Numbered from the stretch's first letter, positions 39,220 through 48,433 are shown. The stretch: 64,000 bases of DNA from Clostridiaceae bacterium (GCA_009911305.1 QXXC01000001.1:62001-126000); one strand, 5' to 3'. Numbers and translations: made by a program. The notes: generated by a model from the sequence alone, not told the origin.

Positions 39220-40683
39220 TTGCAGGAGGGAGGACAAAGCACAATACAAAGGCATTCATTTATCCGCATGAGCAAGCTGCTTGATGTCAGGGGCAGAATC
39301 ACTTATATATCCAACCATGCAAAACAGGAAAACCTGTATGCAGTCTATGAAACGACAGACCGCTATTATTGGACGGAGCTTGCAAGATTCAATCAGCAGG
39401 AATTTCAAAAAAGCGGCACAGAGGGGGAATGTATCGAGGCGAGGGAATTTATCATTGCCCTGCCGGAATCTTTCCCGAATCTCTATGAGCCAGACAAACT
39501 TTTACAGTTGTTCACAGACCGCTTTAAGGAAAAGTACGGTGTGGAGTGCGTATCGGCTCTGCACCATAACAAACGAAAAACAAACTACCATATCCACCTT
39601 ATTTTTTCAGAGAGGGAGAGATTGCCTGAACCCATAGAAAAGACTGCAACAAGGAATATGTTCTATGATGAGCAGGGAAAACATGTCCGCACCAAAAAAG
39701 AGATACTTGACGAAAACGGAAATGTCCGCAAAGGCTGTAAGATTGTGAAGAAAGGTGAGATATATGAGCGGAATCTTTTTACCGCCAAGAATAAGCTGTT
39801 CAAGCAGGACGAGTTTGTGGACGAGGTAAAGCATTTTTATACAGACCTTATCAATACTTTGGTAAAGAACGACAAAGAGAAACTGCACATTTTTAACGAA
39901 AACGGTCTGTATTTTGCCACTAAGAAGATAGGGAAAAATAATCCGAAAGCGGAACAGATACAGACGGACAACGAATACCGTATGCGTTGGAATCGTGAAG
40001 TTGACAGGGCGATTGTAAGCGGCGTGGCAGAAACAGAGATACAACAGATAAAAAAAGAGTACATCTCTGACCGCATCAAAGAATCTATTGATTTATTCGG
40101 CAGTCAGCCGGAACGGTTTGGAACAATCCTCATGAGTGCAGCTGCAGTATTGGCAATGCTGATTTCAAAGGTGCTGCAAAAAGCAAGGGAACTGTCTGCA
40201 AAACTCTTTGATACAGAGCAGATACAACCGCAGATGCCTGTGCAAGAACCTGTCCGCCAACCATCCGAAAAGGAAGCACAGACCAAACCGAAGATACCGC
40301 CCAAACCTATTATGTCTGCCGAAGCAACCGCCTATCCAAAGCTGTTTAAGATTTACAAGGAACTGAAACGACAGAATAAGATTATTTTTGAGGCAGAAAA
40401 AGAACGCAATGCTTTGGAACTTGAGCGTGATGCCCTAAAAGGACTTGCGAAATTTACCAAGAAAGGTGAACTGCAAAGCAAAATTCACCGTAAAAATGAG
40501 GAGATTGACATCTTAAAAATCGGCTTGTCCGGCATTGTTAGAAGATATGGTTATCAGAATGTGCAGAATTTTTATCGGATTTACCATAAATCTCATAGTG
40601 CTTATATTGCTTATATTGCTTATAGGGAACAAGAGGCTGAATGGGAAAAAAATTTACGGAAAGGACAATCAAAAACAGGATAG
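39220..40683 (+). CDS. MobA/MobL-family relaxase
   Basis: Up to 487 residues. The N-terminal relaxase domain has MSKLLDVRGRITYIS with a candidate catalytic Tyr, RRGNVSRRG-free acidic stretch GTEGECIEAREFIIALPES, and the metal-binding HHNKRKTNYHIHLIFSER. The C-terminal half is charged and helical (EAEKERNALELERDALKGL). It nicks oriT and leads the strand to the recipient. The start is uncertain: a TTG at 39220 retains the conserved STIQRHSFIR, while the first ATG is at 39268; AGGAGGGAGG at 39223-39232 would suit neither well. Confidence 0.85.
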   Translation: MQEGGQSTIQRHSFIRMSKLLDVRGRITYISNHAKQENLYAVYETTDRYYWTELARFNQQEFQKSGTEGECIEAREFIIALPESFPNLYEPDKLLQLFTDRFKEKYGVECVSALHHNKRKTNYHIHLIFSERERLPEPIEKTATRNMFYDEQGKHVRTKKEILDENGNVRKGCKIVKKGEIYERNLFTAKNKLFKQDEFVDEVKHFYTDLINTLVKNDKEKLHIFNENGLYFATKKIGKNNPKAEQIQTDNEYRMRWNREVDRAIVSGVAETEIQQIKKEYISDRIKESIDLFGSQPERFGTILMSAAAVLAMLISKVLQKARELSAKLFDTEQIQPQMPVQEPVRQPSEKEAQTKPKIPPKPIMSAEATAYPKLFKIYKELKRQNKIIFEAEKERNALELERDALKGLAKFTKKGELQSKIHRKNEEIDILKIGLSGIVRRYGYQNVQNFYRIYHKSHSAYIAYIAYREQEAEWEKNLRKGQSKTG

Positions 40684-40891
40684 GCAAAGTGTGCTTGAGC
40701 GGTTGAAAAATCCGCCAAAGAGAACGACAGATTGCCAGCAACAAATGACGGTTAAGAGCAAGGACCGAAGTGCAAGATAATATTTCAATCCTTGCTCTTA
40801 CATAACAGTTTTTTAATGATGAATATTGAAAAATATGTTATGATAGGTTTGTAGCAGATAGCTTATAGATTTTGGAGGAATATATAAAAAT
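40684..40891. other. Gap between relaxase and cargo
   Basis: No gene is supported in this AT-rich stretch. The ribosome site of the next gene (TTGGAGGAAT) lies at its right end. Confidence 0.5.
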
Positions 40892-41749
40892 ATGGAAAAA
40901 TGGGACTTGTATACAAAATATAGAGAAAAGTCAGGAAAAGAGCAGATTCGAGGAGAAAAGATTCCAAACGGTTTCTACCATTTGGTAGTGCATGTATGGA
41001 TACGAAATTGCAAAGGGGAATATCTCATTTCCCAACGTTCAGTTAGCAGACCAACATTTCCGCTTATGTGGGAGTGCGTTGGAGGTTCTGTTTTGATGGG
41101 GGAAAGCAGTATTGACGGAGCACTTAGAGAAGTAAAGGAAGAAGTGGGACTGGATTTACAACCCGAAGCCGGAAAACTCCTTTTTACTAAAATCCGAGGC
41201 ACTGATGTTAAATATGAATGCAAAGAATTTAATGATATTATGGATGTATGGCTTTTTGAATACGATGGAGACCTGCATTTGGAAGATGCAACAACGGATG
41301 AAGTTGCTGACTGTAAATGGATGACAGTTTCTGAGATTAGAAAGTTATATGAAAACAAGAAGCTTGTGCAGACATTGGACTATTTTTTTTGTGTTATGGA
41401 AGCAGATGAACCGGATTACAGCCATATTATTGGGAAAATGGTAGACGGAACTGTTGACAGACCATTAGGCACCGCTCATCCTCGTCATTCGGAGATGATT
41501 TATCCAATTAATTATGGATATGTAAATAATGTACTTGCCGGTGATGGAGCAGAACAAGATGTTTATATATTTGGAACAAATAAACCGCTAAAGAGTTTTC
41601 GTGGCAAAGTAGTCGCAGTATGGCATCGTTTTGACGATGTGGAGGATAAGTGGATTGTGTCTTTGAATGGAGAAGATATTGCGGAAGAGAAAATATTAGG
41701 TGACATTTCATTTCAAGAGCAGTTTTTCTATGGGAAATTGTATAAATAA
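40892..41749 (+). CDS. NUDIX hydrolase fused to an inorganic-pyrophosphatase-like domain
   Basis: 285 residues in two parts. Residues about 25-170 are a NUDIX domain: WECVGGSVLMGESSIDGALR then EVKEEVG gives the GX5EX7REUXEEXG box. Residues about 175-285 read IIGKMVDGTVDRPLGTAHPR, YPINYGYVNNVLAGDGAEQD and WHRFDDVEDKWIVS, like the short PPase-type proteins of Firmicutes. Fusion of the two would let diphosphate release be pulled by hydrolysis. Substrate unknown. It is the first cargo gene of the element and has low GC. Confidence 0.82.
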   Translation: MEKWDLYTKYREKSGKEQIRGEKIPNGFYHLVVHVWIRNCKGEYLISQRSVSRPTFPLMWECVGGSVLMGESSIDGALREVKEEVGLDLQPEAGKLLFTKIRGTDVKYECKEFNDIMDVWLFEYDGDLHLEDATTDEVADCKWMTVSEIRKLYENKKLVQTLDYFFCVMEADEPDYSHIIGKMVDGTVDRPLGTAHPRHSEMIYPINYGYVNNVLAGDGAEQDVYIFGTNKPLKSFRGKVVAVWHRFDDVEDKWIVSLNGEDIAEEKILGDISFQEQFFYGKLYK

Positions 41750-41786
41750 TATTAAATTGCAATTGGTATTTATGGAATAGGAAAGG

Positions 41787-42230
41787 ATGCCCCGTATGGT
41801 TAGAGAAATAGAAAAAAATGATTTAGAGGGTTTATTAAGATTGTATATGCAGCTACATAATAATCCCATGCCGGAAAAGACCGCAGAACTATTGCAGATT
41901 TGGGATACCATTTTTCAGGATAAAAATCATCATGTGATTGTTGCAGAGGAAAATGGAAAAATCGTATCTTCCTGTGTCTGTGTTATCATTCCTAACCTGA
42001 CGCACAACCAGCAGCCGTATGCTTTTATTGAAAATGTGATAACGGATGAAAAGTTTAGAAAAAGAGGACTGGCAACGCAATGCCTAAACTATGCAAAAGA
42101 GATTGCCATAAAAGAAAACTGCTATAAAATGATGCTTCTCACAGGTTCTAAGGAAATAAGTACATTGGATTTTTACAGAAAGGCAGGGTACAACAGTGAT
42201 GACAAAACAGCATTTATTCAATGGATATAG
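41787..42230 (+). CDS. GNAT-family N-acetyltransferase (cargo)
   Basis: 147 residues. The acetyl-CoA motif is ENVITDEKFRKRGLATQCLN then YAKEIA (RKRGLA); the C-terminal part has LDFYRKAGYNSDDKTAF. It may acetylate a small toxic molecule or protein. It overlaps the next gene by about 35 bp, so the two are coupled. Part of the low-GC cargo block. Confidence 0.88.
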   Translation: MPRMVREIEKNDLEGLLRLYMQLHNNPMPEKTAELLQIWDTIFQDKNHHVIVAEENGKIVSSCVCVIIPNLTHNQQPYAFIENVITDEKFRKRGLATQCLNYAKEIAIKENCYKMMLLTGSKEISTLDFYRKAGYNSDDKTAFIQWI

Positions 42231-42939
42231 CGTGGCAAAGGAAACGCTTGACTTATATTTGGAAATGCAAAACCTAAATCGGGCAACAATAAAGTATGTT
42301 GCTGGCATAATTAAAGTCGGGATGAATCTGGCGGATATGAAAGCATTGTGCGAAAATTATTTGTTGGAACATGGCGCGGATTCCTTTTGGTATTGGGATG
42401 TTGGTGCGTTTGTTTTTGCGGGAGATGAAACTGCTGTTTCCGTATCAGGCAAAGATTATAAAGTGACAAATAGAATCATACAGGAAAATGATATTATTAC
42501 GATTGATTTAAGTCCTCAAAAGAATAACATTTGGGGGGATTATGCAAGAACGCTTGTATTTGAAAATGGCATTTTATGTGATAAAACTGACAAAATAAGA
42601 AATAACGAGTGGCGCAGCGGATTGCAGATGGAAGAATATCTGCATAAAACTCTAATTGATGTCGCAACGCCGGACATGACATTTGAAGAATTATATTATC
42701 TCATGAATGATGTTATTGTAAAAAAAGGATTTCTTAACTTGGATTTTCTTGGCAACCTTGGACATTCCATTGTGAAAAACAAAAATGACAGAATATATAC
42801 CGAAAAGGGAAACCATCAAAGATTATCAGATGTTAAAATGTTTACCTTTGAACCGCACATCAGTCTTCCTGATTCCAAATATGGATATAAAAGAGAAGAT
42901 ATCTATTATTTTGATAACGGAAAGTTAATACAATTATAG
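42196..42939 (+). CDS. M24-family metallopeptidase (Xaa-Pro aminopeptidase-like catalytic domain)
   Basis: 247 residues, only the pita-bread catalytic domain and no N-terminal creatinase domain. Metal ligands are recognisable: ITIDLSPQKNNIWGDYARTL (two Asp), NLGHSI (His), MFTFEPH (Glu) and KREDIYYF (Glu). Family members cleave Xaa-Pro bonds or related amides. The start may be the ATG at 42196 or the next at 42199. It overlaps the GNAT gene. With it, it may inactivate a peptide-type compound; that is inference. Confidence 0.83.
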   Translation: MMTKQHLFNGYSVAKETLDLYLEMQNLNRATIKYVAGIIKVGMNLADMKALCENYLLEHGADSFWYWDVGAFVFAGDETAVSVSGKDYKVTNRIIQENDIITIDLSPQKNNIWGDYARTLVFENGILCDKTDKIRNNEWRSGLQMEEYLHKTLIDVATPDMTFEELYYLMNDVIVKKGFLNLDFLGNLGHSIVKNKNDRIYTEKGNHQRLSDVKMFTFEPHISLPDSKYGYKREDIYYFDNGKLIQL

Positions 42940-42963
42940 ACCGCATAGATGAAAGGATTTTAT

Positions 42964-43764
42964 ATGGGAAAACTAAATGTTGACGGAACAGAGATACAGG
43001 TCTTACAGATTGAAGAAGATGATTATATCTCTTTAACCGATATGGTAAGGAAAATTGACAATGGACCTGCTCTGATAGAAAAATGGTTACGAAACAAGAA
43101 TACAATAGAATTTCTTGGTATATGGGAAGAAATGTACAATGCAGACTTTAATACTGCCGCCTATGAAGAAATCATGCTGGAGGCGGGATTAAACCGCTTT
43201 ATTATGTCGGTTAAACAATGGGTAACCCGCACAAATTCAAAGGGCATTGTAGCAAAGGCAGGAAGGTATGGCGGTACATACGCATATAAAGATATTGCGT
43301 TTGAATTTGCAAGCTGGGTATCTCCGCAATTCAAATTATATCTTATCAAGGAATTTGAACGGTTAAAGAAAGAAGAACAGGCTCTGCTTGGCTGGAGTGC
43401 CAAAAGGGAATTGGCAAAAATCAATTATCGGATACACACCGATGCAATCAAAGTTAATCTCATTCCGCCGGAACTTACACCACAACAAACTTCTATCATT
43501 TACGCATCGGAAGCTGATGTGCTGAATATGGCATTATTTGGCATGACAGCGAAACAATGGCGAGATAAGAATCAGGACAAAAAGGGCAATATCCGGGATT
43601 ATGCGAGTATAAATGAATTGATATGCCTGTCAAACATGGAAAACATCAATGCAGTGCTGATTGAAGATGGGCTGAATCAAAAGGAACGCTTAATAAAGCT
43701 TAATAAAATTGCAATACATCAGATGTCTATTTTGGAAGAACAGACCACAAAAGTCCTAAAGTGA
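42964..43764 (+). CDS. KilA-N domain protein (cargo)
   Basis: About 266 residues. The KilA-N DNA-binding domain is visible from ISLTDMVRKIDNGPALIEKW near residue 22 to VKQWVTRTNSKGIVAKAGRY and FEFASWVSPQFKLYLIKEFE near 130. KilA-N proteins are found in phages and mobile elements. The second half contains ASEADVLNMALFGMTAKQW and NELICLSNMENINAVLI, reminiscent of the KilA-N-associated C-terminal domain. AAAGGA is 6 bases before the ATG at 42964. Its function here is unknown. Confidence 0.85.
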   Translation: MGKLNVDGTEIQVLQIEEDDYISLTDMVRKIDNGPALIEKWLRNKNTIEFLGIWEEMYNADFNTAAYEEIMLEAGLNRFIMSVKQWVTRTNSKGIVAKAGRYGGTYAYKDIAFEFASWVSPQFKLYLIKEFERLKKEEQALLGWSAKRELAKINYRIHTDAIKVNLIPPELTPQQTSIIYASEADVLNMALFGMTAKQWRDKNQDKKGNIRDYASINELICLSNMENINAVLIEDGLNQKERLIKLNKIAIHQMSILEEQTTKVLK

Positions 43765-43765
43765 T

Positions 43766-43793
43766 TTAATTCCCCCGAATTCGGGGGAATTAA
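43766..43793. terminator. Perfect 28-bp palindrome, bidirectional terminator
   Basis: A GC core CCCCCGAATTCGGGGG is flanked by AATT arms and T or A runs. It lies between the KilA-N gene and the convergent small gene and can end both transcripts. Confidence 0.85.
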
Positions 43794-43804
43794 AATTTTT
43801 CTTT

Positions 43805-44044
43805 TTACCATAGTTCAAGGCTGTCTTCTGCATCAATCCACATTTGCAAGTTGCCATCGAGTGCTAAGCGGGCATATTCGAGCGGCTCATCTATTGCTAA
43901 GGTATCTAAGGCACATTGGGAGCAGGGAGTAGTCTTTAATCCATCTTCTGCCTTGTTGCAGTCAATCCGCAGAAGATACTCATCAAAGGTGGTTATATCA
44001 ATGCTGTTGTGGTACATATTATATTCTGCATATATGAACTTCAT
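43805..44044 (-). CDS. Small conserved protein of mobile elements (DUF6061-like)
   Basis: 79 residues, KFIYAEYNMYHNSIDITTFD then TTPCSQCALDTLAIDEPLEY; I recall such proteins (DUF6061) as common passengers of clostridial integrative elements, but did not search. It has a Cys pair (PCSQC) and many acidic residues. It reads opposite to the other cargo genes. Function unknown. Confidence 0.65.
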   Translation of the reverse strand: MKFIYAEYNMYHNSIDITTFDEYLLRIDCNKAEDGLKTTPCSQCALDTLAIDEPLEYARLALDGNLQMWIDAEDSLELW

Positions 44045-44156
44045 ATCTTATCAGCCCTTCCTTTACTAATTGAATTTTGGGAAAAATTTTAGAAAGCATT
44101 TCAATCAGTTCTTCCTGCCTAATTTATTCTGTGTTATAATTTGTTACAGGTTTTTC

Positions 44157-44178
44157 TTTCCCTTATTTTTGCCCTTAT
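44157..44178. repeat. Right subterminal repeat, candidate integrase arm site
   Basis: TTTCCCTTATTTTTGCCCTT plus AT matches 36317-36338 with one change. A related inverted piece (GAGGGAAAG, AAGGGCAAA) lies near 44214-44232. No gene is seen between 44045 and 44325. Confidence 0.6.
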
Positions 44179-44325
44179 GAGGGTTCGTAACATGAGAGAA
44201 AAGGATATAACACGAGGGAAAGTCTAAGGGCAAACTCACATGCTATAAATTTAGCATTTTCAAGGGTTTGCGAACTTTTTAGAGATAAGATATAACAGTT
44301 AATAAATGCTATAAAAAGTGTCTTA

Positions 44326-45075
44326 TCAGAATTCCTGTTTCTGCGCATCCCAGGTTATCGCGCGGCAGTTCTTCCAGCTTCCCCCGCTTCCGAATGATAA
44401 GCCCTCGTGGATCAGCAAATCCGGCCTGCCGTCAAAGTTTATATCCATATCCTCCAGATAGCGCCTTTGTTCCATCCCCAGCCGAAGGTATTCGCTGTCT
44501 GTATAGGGGATGAATATATGCTGCATCTGTATCGGCCGGCCTTCCCAGACGCCGTCCAGGATGATGTGATATCCATCCGTCTTTCCAATCTCTAACTCCC
44601 AGGCGTCACCAATCTCAAAGATACAGCAGTCCATTTCCCCAATCCGCTCCATCTGCATAAACCGCAGGTCTCCACCCTCTTCTAAAAGGGCTTTTTCCAT
44701 TATATTTGCCCATTTATTATTATCAGGCAGAGAAAAAGAGAGGCTGGTAACTCGCGGCTGGCCCTGTAGATTAAAGTATATGCCCGCAGTATATCCGTCC
44801 CGTGTATGGTTTTTCTCCCAACGCTCCCACAGAGTATCTGAAAACAGTTGTACATCTGTGCTGCTGTCAGTTAAATCAATCCGAATCCCGCAGTCAGGGA
44901 TATTTCCCAGGGCACGTCTCAGTCCGGCCTGTTCCGTATACTGCAGGCTCTCCTTCTCCACCTTCTTCCATGATTCTGTGTGTTGCATGTGGAACCAATG
45001 CCCTGAATATCCTCCGTATAGCGTGCAAACCGCCCCTGCTGTCAGGAGAGCTGCTGTCATCTTTTGCTTCATCAT
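44326..45075 (-). pseudogene. 5' part of the gene split by the element (secreted FG-GAP-like protein)
   Basis: 249 codons up to a stop that is created by the right element end (KQEF then TGA). The start MMKQKMTAALLTAGAVCTLY is a signal or membrane anchor. The part near the join, DMDINFDGRPDLLIHEGLSF, is an FG-GAP/dockerin-like Ca-binding repeat. The rest of the protein is at 35933-36244. A truncated protein could still be made and exported. It follows the M15 peptidase gene by 33 bp and probably belonged to the dlt-like operon. Confidence 0.88.
44330..44340. repeat. Right att core of the integrative element
   Basis: AATTCCTGTTT, identical to 36234-36244 and in the same orientation. Confidence 0.9.
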
Positions 45076-45108
45076 CCGTTTACTGACACCCTCTGTCCAG
45101 ATTTCATA

Positions 45109-46350
45109 TCAGCTCTCCGGCGCCGAGCTTTTTGAAAAGTGCATATAATCCGGCTCCCGGCTCCAGTCTCCTCCCCAGGTAAAGCCGCGCTCCTTAAACA
45201 GGCGCACGCACAGATCATTCTCATCAATTTTATGAGGGAAATTCCGCGAGCGGTCCGCATAATCCATCCCATTAGCCGGAAGGCAGCCGGTCACAGTTCC
45301 CGCCTCATCATAAAATACATTCGGATTATACCTTGGATTAATGTCAATGGCCAGCCCTCTTGCGTGCAGGGAAAGCGTACTTTTTCCGGCCACGGTCCGG
45401 TAATTAAAGCACGATGTATTATTCTCCGAGCTGGACCAGTCGTCATCCGCATCGTAATCGTCCACCAGCCGGATCCTCTCAATGCGGTATTGCTGATTGT
45501 AGAGCTCCCGGAAAATCTCCACCAGGTCGCCGCTGATGGCCTTATTGCTGACCAGCTCCCCAGAGCGCCGGTTTCCGTAAAAATCATAGTAGAGCACGCG
45601 GATATAGCGCAGATCCTCTCTTGGAATGATGCAGTCCTCCTTATACGATTTCCCGTATATTCTCTGAAACAGGCTGTCGCTTATCTCTGTTTCACTGAAA
45701 AACGAACCGCTCCCCAGGGCGTAGACCACGTCCTCCCCCACCAGATCGCCCGGGCCGTAATCGCTGACCGCGTACTGCGGCGCCGCAGGCTCCGGTTCCT
45801 GTCCCGCAGGCTCAGGGGCCGGCTCTCTGTAAGTCCCGGACGGCTCCGGTTCTTCCCGTTTTTCCTCATTCACAGCTCTGCTTTCCGGCTCCGGCCGCCC
45901 TTCTGAGCCGCCTGCGGATCCGGCTGTTTCTCCTTCCGCCCGTTCCGCGTTCTCTGCTTCCTCCTCTTCAGGAGCGGTCTCAGAGCCCTCTTCTGCTTCC
46001 TGCGAAGCATCCGAAGCCGCGCTGCTCTCCGGGATCTCCGCGCTCTCTGCTTGTGCCGTCTCACCCGCGGCCGTCTCTTCCCCGCCGCCTTCTTCCACTC
46101 CGGCGCTCTTTTGAGCCTCTCCCTCTTCCTCTTTCACCGAATCCACGGCCGATCCGGAGGGCGCCACGGCCCTTGAGATGACGGTTTCCTCCCCTCCTGC
46201 CTCTTCGCGCCTCTGAAGGGAGGTCATATCGCGCTCCCATGCAAACTGGATGAAAAAGGCGGCCACAACTGCAACCGCTCCGGCCGCAAAGGCCCATTTT
46301 CTGTCTCTGCGCCCCGGGCCGCCCGGCCTGTTTCCCCACAGAACTCTCAT
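45109..46350 (-). CDS. Membrane-anchored M15 (VanY-like) D-Ala-D-Ala carboxypeptidase
   Basis: About 413 residues. After a membrane segment (WAFAAGAVAVVAAFFIQFAW) comes a 170-residue Glu/Ala/Pro-rich linker (EEAENAERAEGETAGS, EPEPAAPQ) that spans the wall. The C-terminal M15 domain has STLSLHARGLAIDINPRYN (SxHxxGxAxD) and EPDYMHFSK with the last zinc His. It trims D-Ala from peptide stems outside the cell. The ATG at 46350 overlaps the DltA-like stop (ATGA); the frame is open 67 codons further, but this is antisense-free coding of the ligand gene. Confidence 0.88.
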   Translation of the reverse strand: MRVLWGNRPGGPGRRDRKWAFAAGAVAVVAAFFIQFAWERDMTSLQRREEAGGEETVISRAVAPSGSAVDSVKEEEGEAQKSAGVEEGGGEETAAGETAQAESAEIPESSAASDASQEAEEGSETAPEEEEAENAERAEGETAGSAGGSEGRPEPESRAVNEEKREEPEPSGTYREPAPEPAGQEPEPAAPQYAVSDYGPGDLVGEDVVYALGSGSFFSETEISDSLFQRIYGKSYKEDCIIPREDLRYIRVLYYDFYGNRRSGELVSNKAISGDLVEIFRELYNQQYRIERIRLVDDYDADDDWSSSENNTSCFNYRTVAGKSTLSLHARGLAIDINPRYNPNVFYDEAGTVTGCLPANGMDYADRSRNFPHKIDENDLCVRLFKERGFTWGGDWSREPDYMHFSKSSAPES

Positions 46351-47879
46351 GTCCACATCTCCTCCAGCCTTCTGCGATCCACCTTTCCGTTTGCGTTTCG
46401 CGGCAGCTCCTCCATATGAATCACACGGTTGGGCAGCATGTATCTTGGAATCCTGCTTTGCAGGGCCTTCGTCATCTCCCTCTTTCCCATCTCTGCGCCT
46501 GAAAAGATGAGAAGAATCATTTTTCTGCCCATGTCGTAGATACAGGCGCATTCCTGCACGCCGTCCACGGCCCCGGCTGCCGTCTCAATCTCTCCCAGTT
46601 CGATCCGGTAGCCCAGATGCTTGATCTGGAAATCACTCCGGCATAGATACATCAGCTCCCCGTGTTCATTGTATGTTACCAGATCGCCGGTCCGGTAAAT
46701 CAGCTCCGGGTAGGCGCTCTGGAGGGGATTTTGTACAAACCGCTCCGCTGTCTTCTCCGGATCTGCATAATAGCCCAGAGCCAGGGCAGAGCCCTTTACG
46801 CAGAGCTCCCCCTGACGGCCGTCGCCGGGCTCTACGGGACGGTTTTCGCTGTCAAGCACCAGAAGGCCCACATTCCCGCAGGCCTGTCCAATGGGGAGGG
46901 ATTCATTTTCGTGAAATTCCCGTGTTACATTATAATAGGTGCAAACATACGTTTCCGTGGGCCCGTACATATTGGCATACAGCGCTCCCGGCACATATTT
47001 TCTCCAGTAGTTGAGCTGCTTCACCGGCATCACCTCCCCGGCGAAGAACACGTAGCGCAGGTAAGCCGGCGTCCCGGACGCAAAGGCGTTTAAATTGGCC
47101 GCCATGCACAGCGCAAAGGGAACCCAGAAAACCGCTGTCACACGGTTCTCATTCAGAAACTGCACAAGCTTTACAGGGAACGTAAAAAGCTCCGGCGGGA
47201 TGATGGTCATGCTGCAGCCAAATTTCATTACACTAAAAATATCGTGATCAGACACATCAAAATAAAAGGGAACCTGATTTCCCAGGACATCGTCCGGCCC
47301 AAAATCGTATTCCCGGCTGAGCCATTCCATATTATTAATGATCACGCGGTGGCTGACCACCACCCCTTTTGGTATGCCCGTGGAACCGCTTGTAAAAAGC
47401 ACATACAGCGGATCCGAATCCACACTCCCGGCGCGGATCGCGGACAAAAGCGCCGGGTCCTCCGATGCGGAGAGCGCTTCCTCACAGACAACAGCCTCTG
47501 GCTTCGCCCCGCCGGGCTCCAGCCCCTCTGCCAGAGCCTTTACCCTCCCGCTATTCTCCTGCGCAGACAGGATCACAGCCGGGCGCAGCACGGACAGGAT
47601 CGTCCGGATGCGGCTCTCCGGCATGGAGATATCGATCGGACAATAAAAGCAGCCTGCATAGACTGCCCCCATAAAACCTGCTATCATGTCCACGGACTTT
47701 TCCATAAATACCGCCACCGGACGGCCCTTTATCTGCCTGCGGGCCAGGAAGCTTCCGATCCTCCTGGCCTGTCCGGCAAATTCATGGAAGGCAAGGCTTT
47801 TATTCCGGTCCGAATAGGCTGTCTTATCCGGAGCGGCCTCTTCCGAGGCCTCCAGATATTCAAGTACATTCTTCCACAT
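46347..47879 (-). CDS. AMP-forming amino-acid ligase, D-alanine-poly(phosphoribitol) ligase (DltA-like)
   Basis: 510 residues, close to DltA. Adenylation motifs are LFTSGSTGIPKGVVVSHR near 180, YGPTETYVCTYYN near 320, YRTGDLVTYNEHGELMY near 400 and the last lysine in RNANGKVDRRRLEEM. It would adenylate D-alanine (or another amino acid) and load the carrier protein at 51211-51441. AAGGAG lies 9 bases before the ATG. Here dltA is near the operon's end, not its start as in Bacillus. Specificity is not proven. Confidence 0.85.
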   Translation of the reverse strand: MWKNVLEYLEASEEAAPDKTAYSDRNKSLAFHEFAGQARRIGSFLARRQIKGRPVAVFMEKSVDMIAGFMGAVYAGCFYCPIDISMPESRIRTILSVLRPAVILSAQENSGRVKALAEGLEPGGAKPEAVVCEEALSASEDPALLSAIRAGSVDSDPLYVLFTSGSTGIPKGVVVSHRVIINNMEWLSREYDFGPDDVLGNQVPFYFDVSDHDIFSVMKFGCSMTIIPPELFTFPVKLVQFLNENRVTAVFWVPFALCMAANLNAFASGTPAYLRYVFFAGEVMPVKQLNYWRKYVPGALYANMYGPTETYVCTYYNVTREFHENESLPIGQACGNVGLLVLDSENRPVEPGDGRQGELCVKGSALALGYYADPEKTAERFVQNPLQSAYPELIYRTGDLVTYNEHGELMYLCRSDFQIKHLGYRIELGEIETAAGAVDGVQECACIYDMGRKMILLIFSGAEMGKREMTKALQSRIPRYMLPNRVIHMEELPRNANGKVDRRRLEEMWT

Positions 47880-47896
47880 TCCTCGCTCCTTTGGAC

Positions 47897-48433
47897 TTAT
47901 TTTGCGGCTACATTATATTCCACTGCATCCACCACCTGGTTCGTGGTGTAAATAATCAGCTCAGAGCTTCCCTTTTTATAGCGGTACACGCCAAATTCTT
48001 CCTTATAATCCGTGCCGTACGCCTTTATGGCCTCTTTTGCCGTGGAGCCGATCTGAATGCCCTCCGGGGTCTGCGCCTTGTCGCTTATGAAATACACGGA
48101 CGCGATGCACTCTGTGCCGTTGACCGGATATGTGCTGATCTCAAAGCCCTCATATGTATACACCTTATCCTTGCCCTGATACGCGCAGCTATCCTGCTCA
48201 AAAACCGGCTTTACCGGATCCCCGAGAGCCTTTATGACCGGCGCAGCCTCTGCACCCATTGCCACAGTAACCTCTCCCTTTTTAAAGCAGTATCCCTCTT
48301 CCGTTTTGGACTCTGCCTGGCTGGTGTTTTTAACTCCCCAGGCAAAGGATGTCGTGGGCGCCGCCAGCGCGCAGAATGCGGCCAGACCGGCTGCTGCCAT
48401 CCATTTTCCTCTTGCTCCCATTTCCTTTTTCAT
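47897..48433 (-). CDS. Secreted protein of unknown function in the dlt-like operon
   Basis: About 178 residues. A signal peptide is visible (GKWMAAAGLAAFCALAAPTT then SFAWG). The mature part has two similar beta segments (GYCFKKGEVTVAMGAEAAPV, VYTYEGFEISTYP, IQIGSTAKEAIKAYGTDYKE), like small extracellular lipase- or DUF-type repeats. Not recognised. AGGAAGGAAAG precedes the ATG at 48433; the frame is open 21 codons further, through the palindromic repeat. It sits between the DltD-like gene and the DltA-like gene. Confidence 0.6.
   Translation of the reverse strand: MKKEMGARGKWMAAAGLAAFCALAAPTTSFAWGVKNTSQAESKTEEGYCFKKGEVTVAMGAEAAPVIKALGDPVKPVFEQDSCAYQGKDKVYTYEGFEISTYPVNGTECIASVYFISDKAQTPEGIQIGSTAKEAIKAYGTDYKEEFGVYRYKKGSSELIIYTTNQVVDAVEYNVAAK

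Larger units (their letters stand above)
36245..44340. mobile_element. 8.1-kb integrative mobilizable element
   Basis: It is bounded by the 11-bp att repeats and carries integrase, divergent repressor, excisionase, a repeat- and hairpin-rich putative oriT, a MobA/MobL relaxase and five cargo genes. Base composition is clearly lower in GC than the flanks. There are no conjugation (T4SS) genes, so it must be moved by a helper element. Insertion splits a chromosomal gene. Confidence 0.88.

Noticed and set aside
36273..44290. ATTTTCAAGG-TTT-CG words as att site
   Set aside because: They occur near both ends (about 36281 and 44257) but do not restore the interrupted gene. The 11-bp AATTCCTGTTT repeat does.
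44326..45075. Intact 249-residue gene
   Set aside because: Its stop is made by the right end of the mobile element and its C-terminus continues in frame at 36244.
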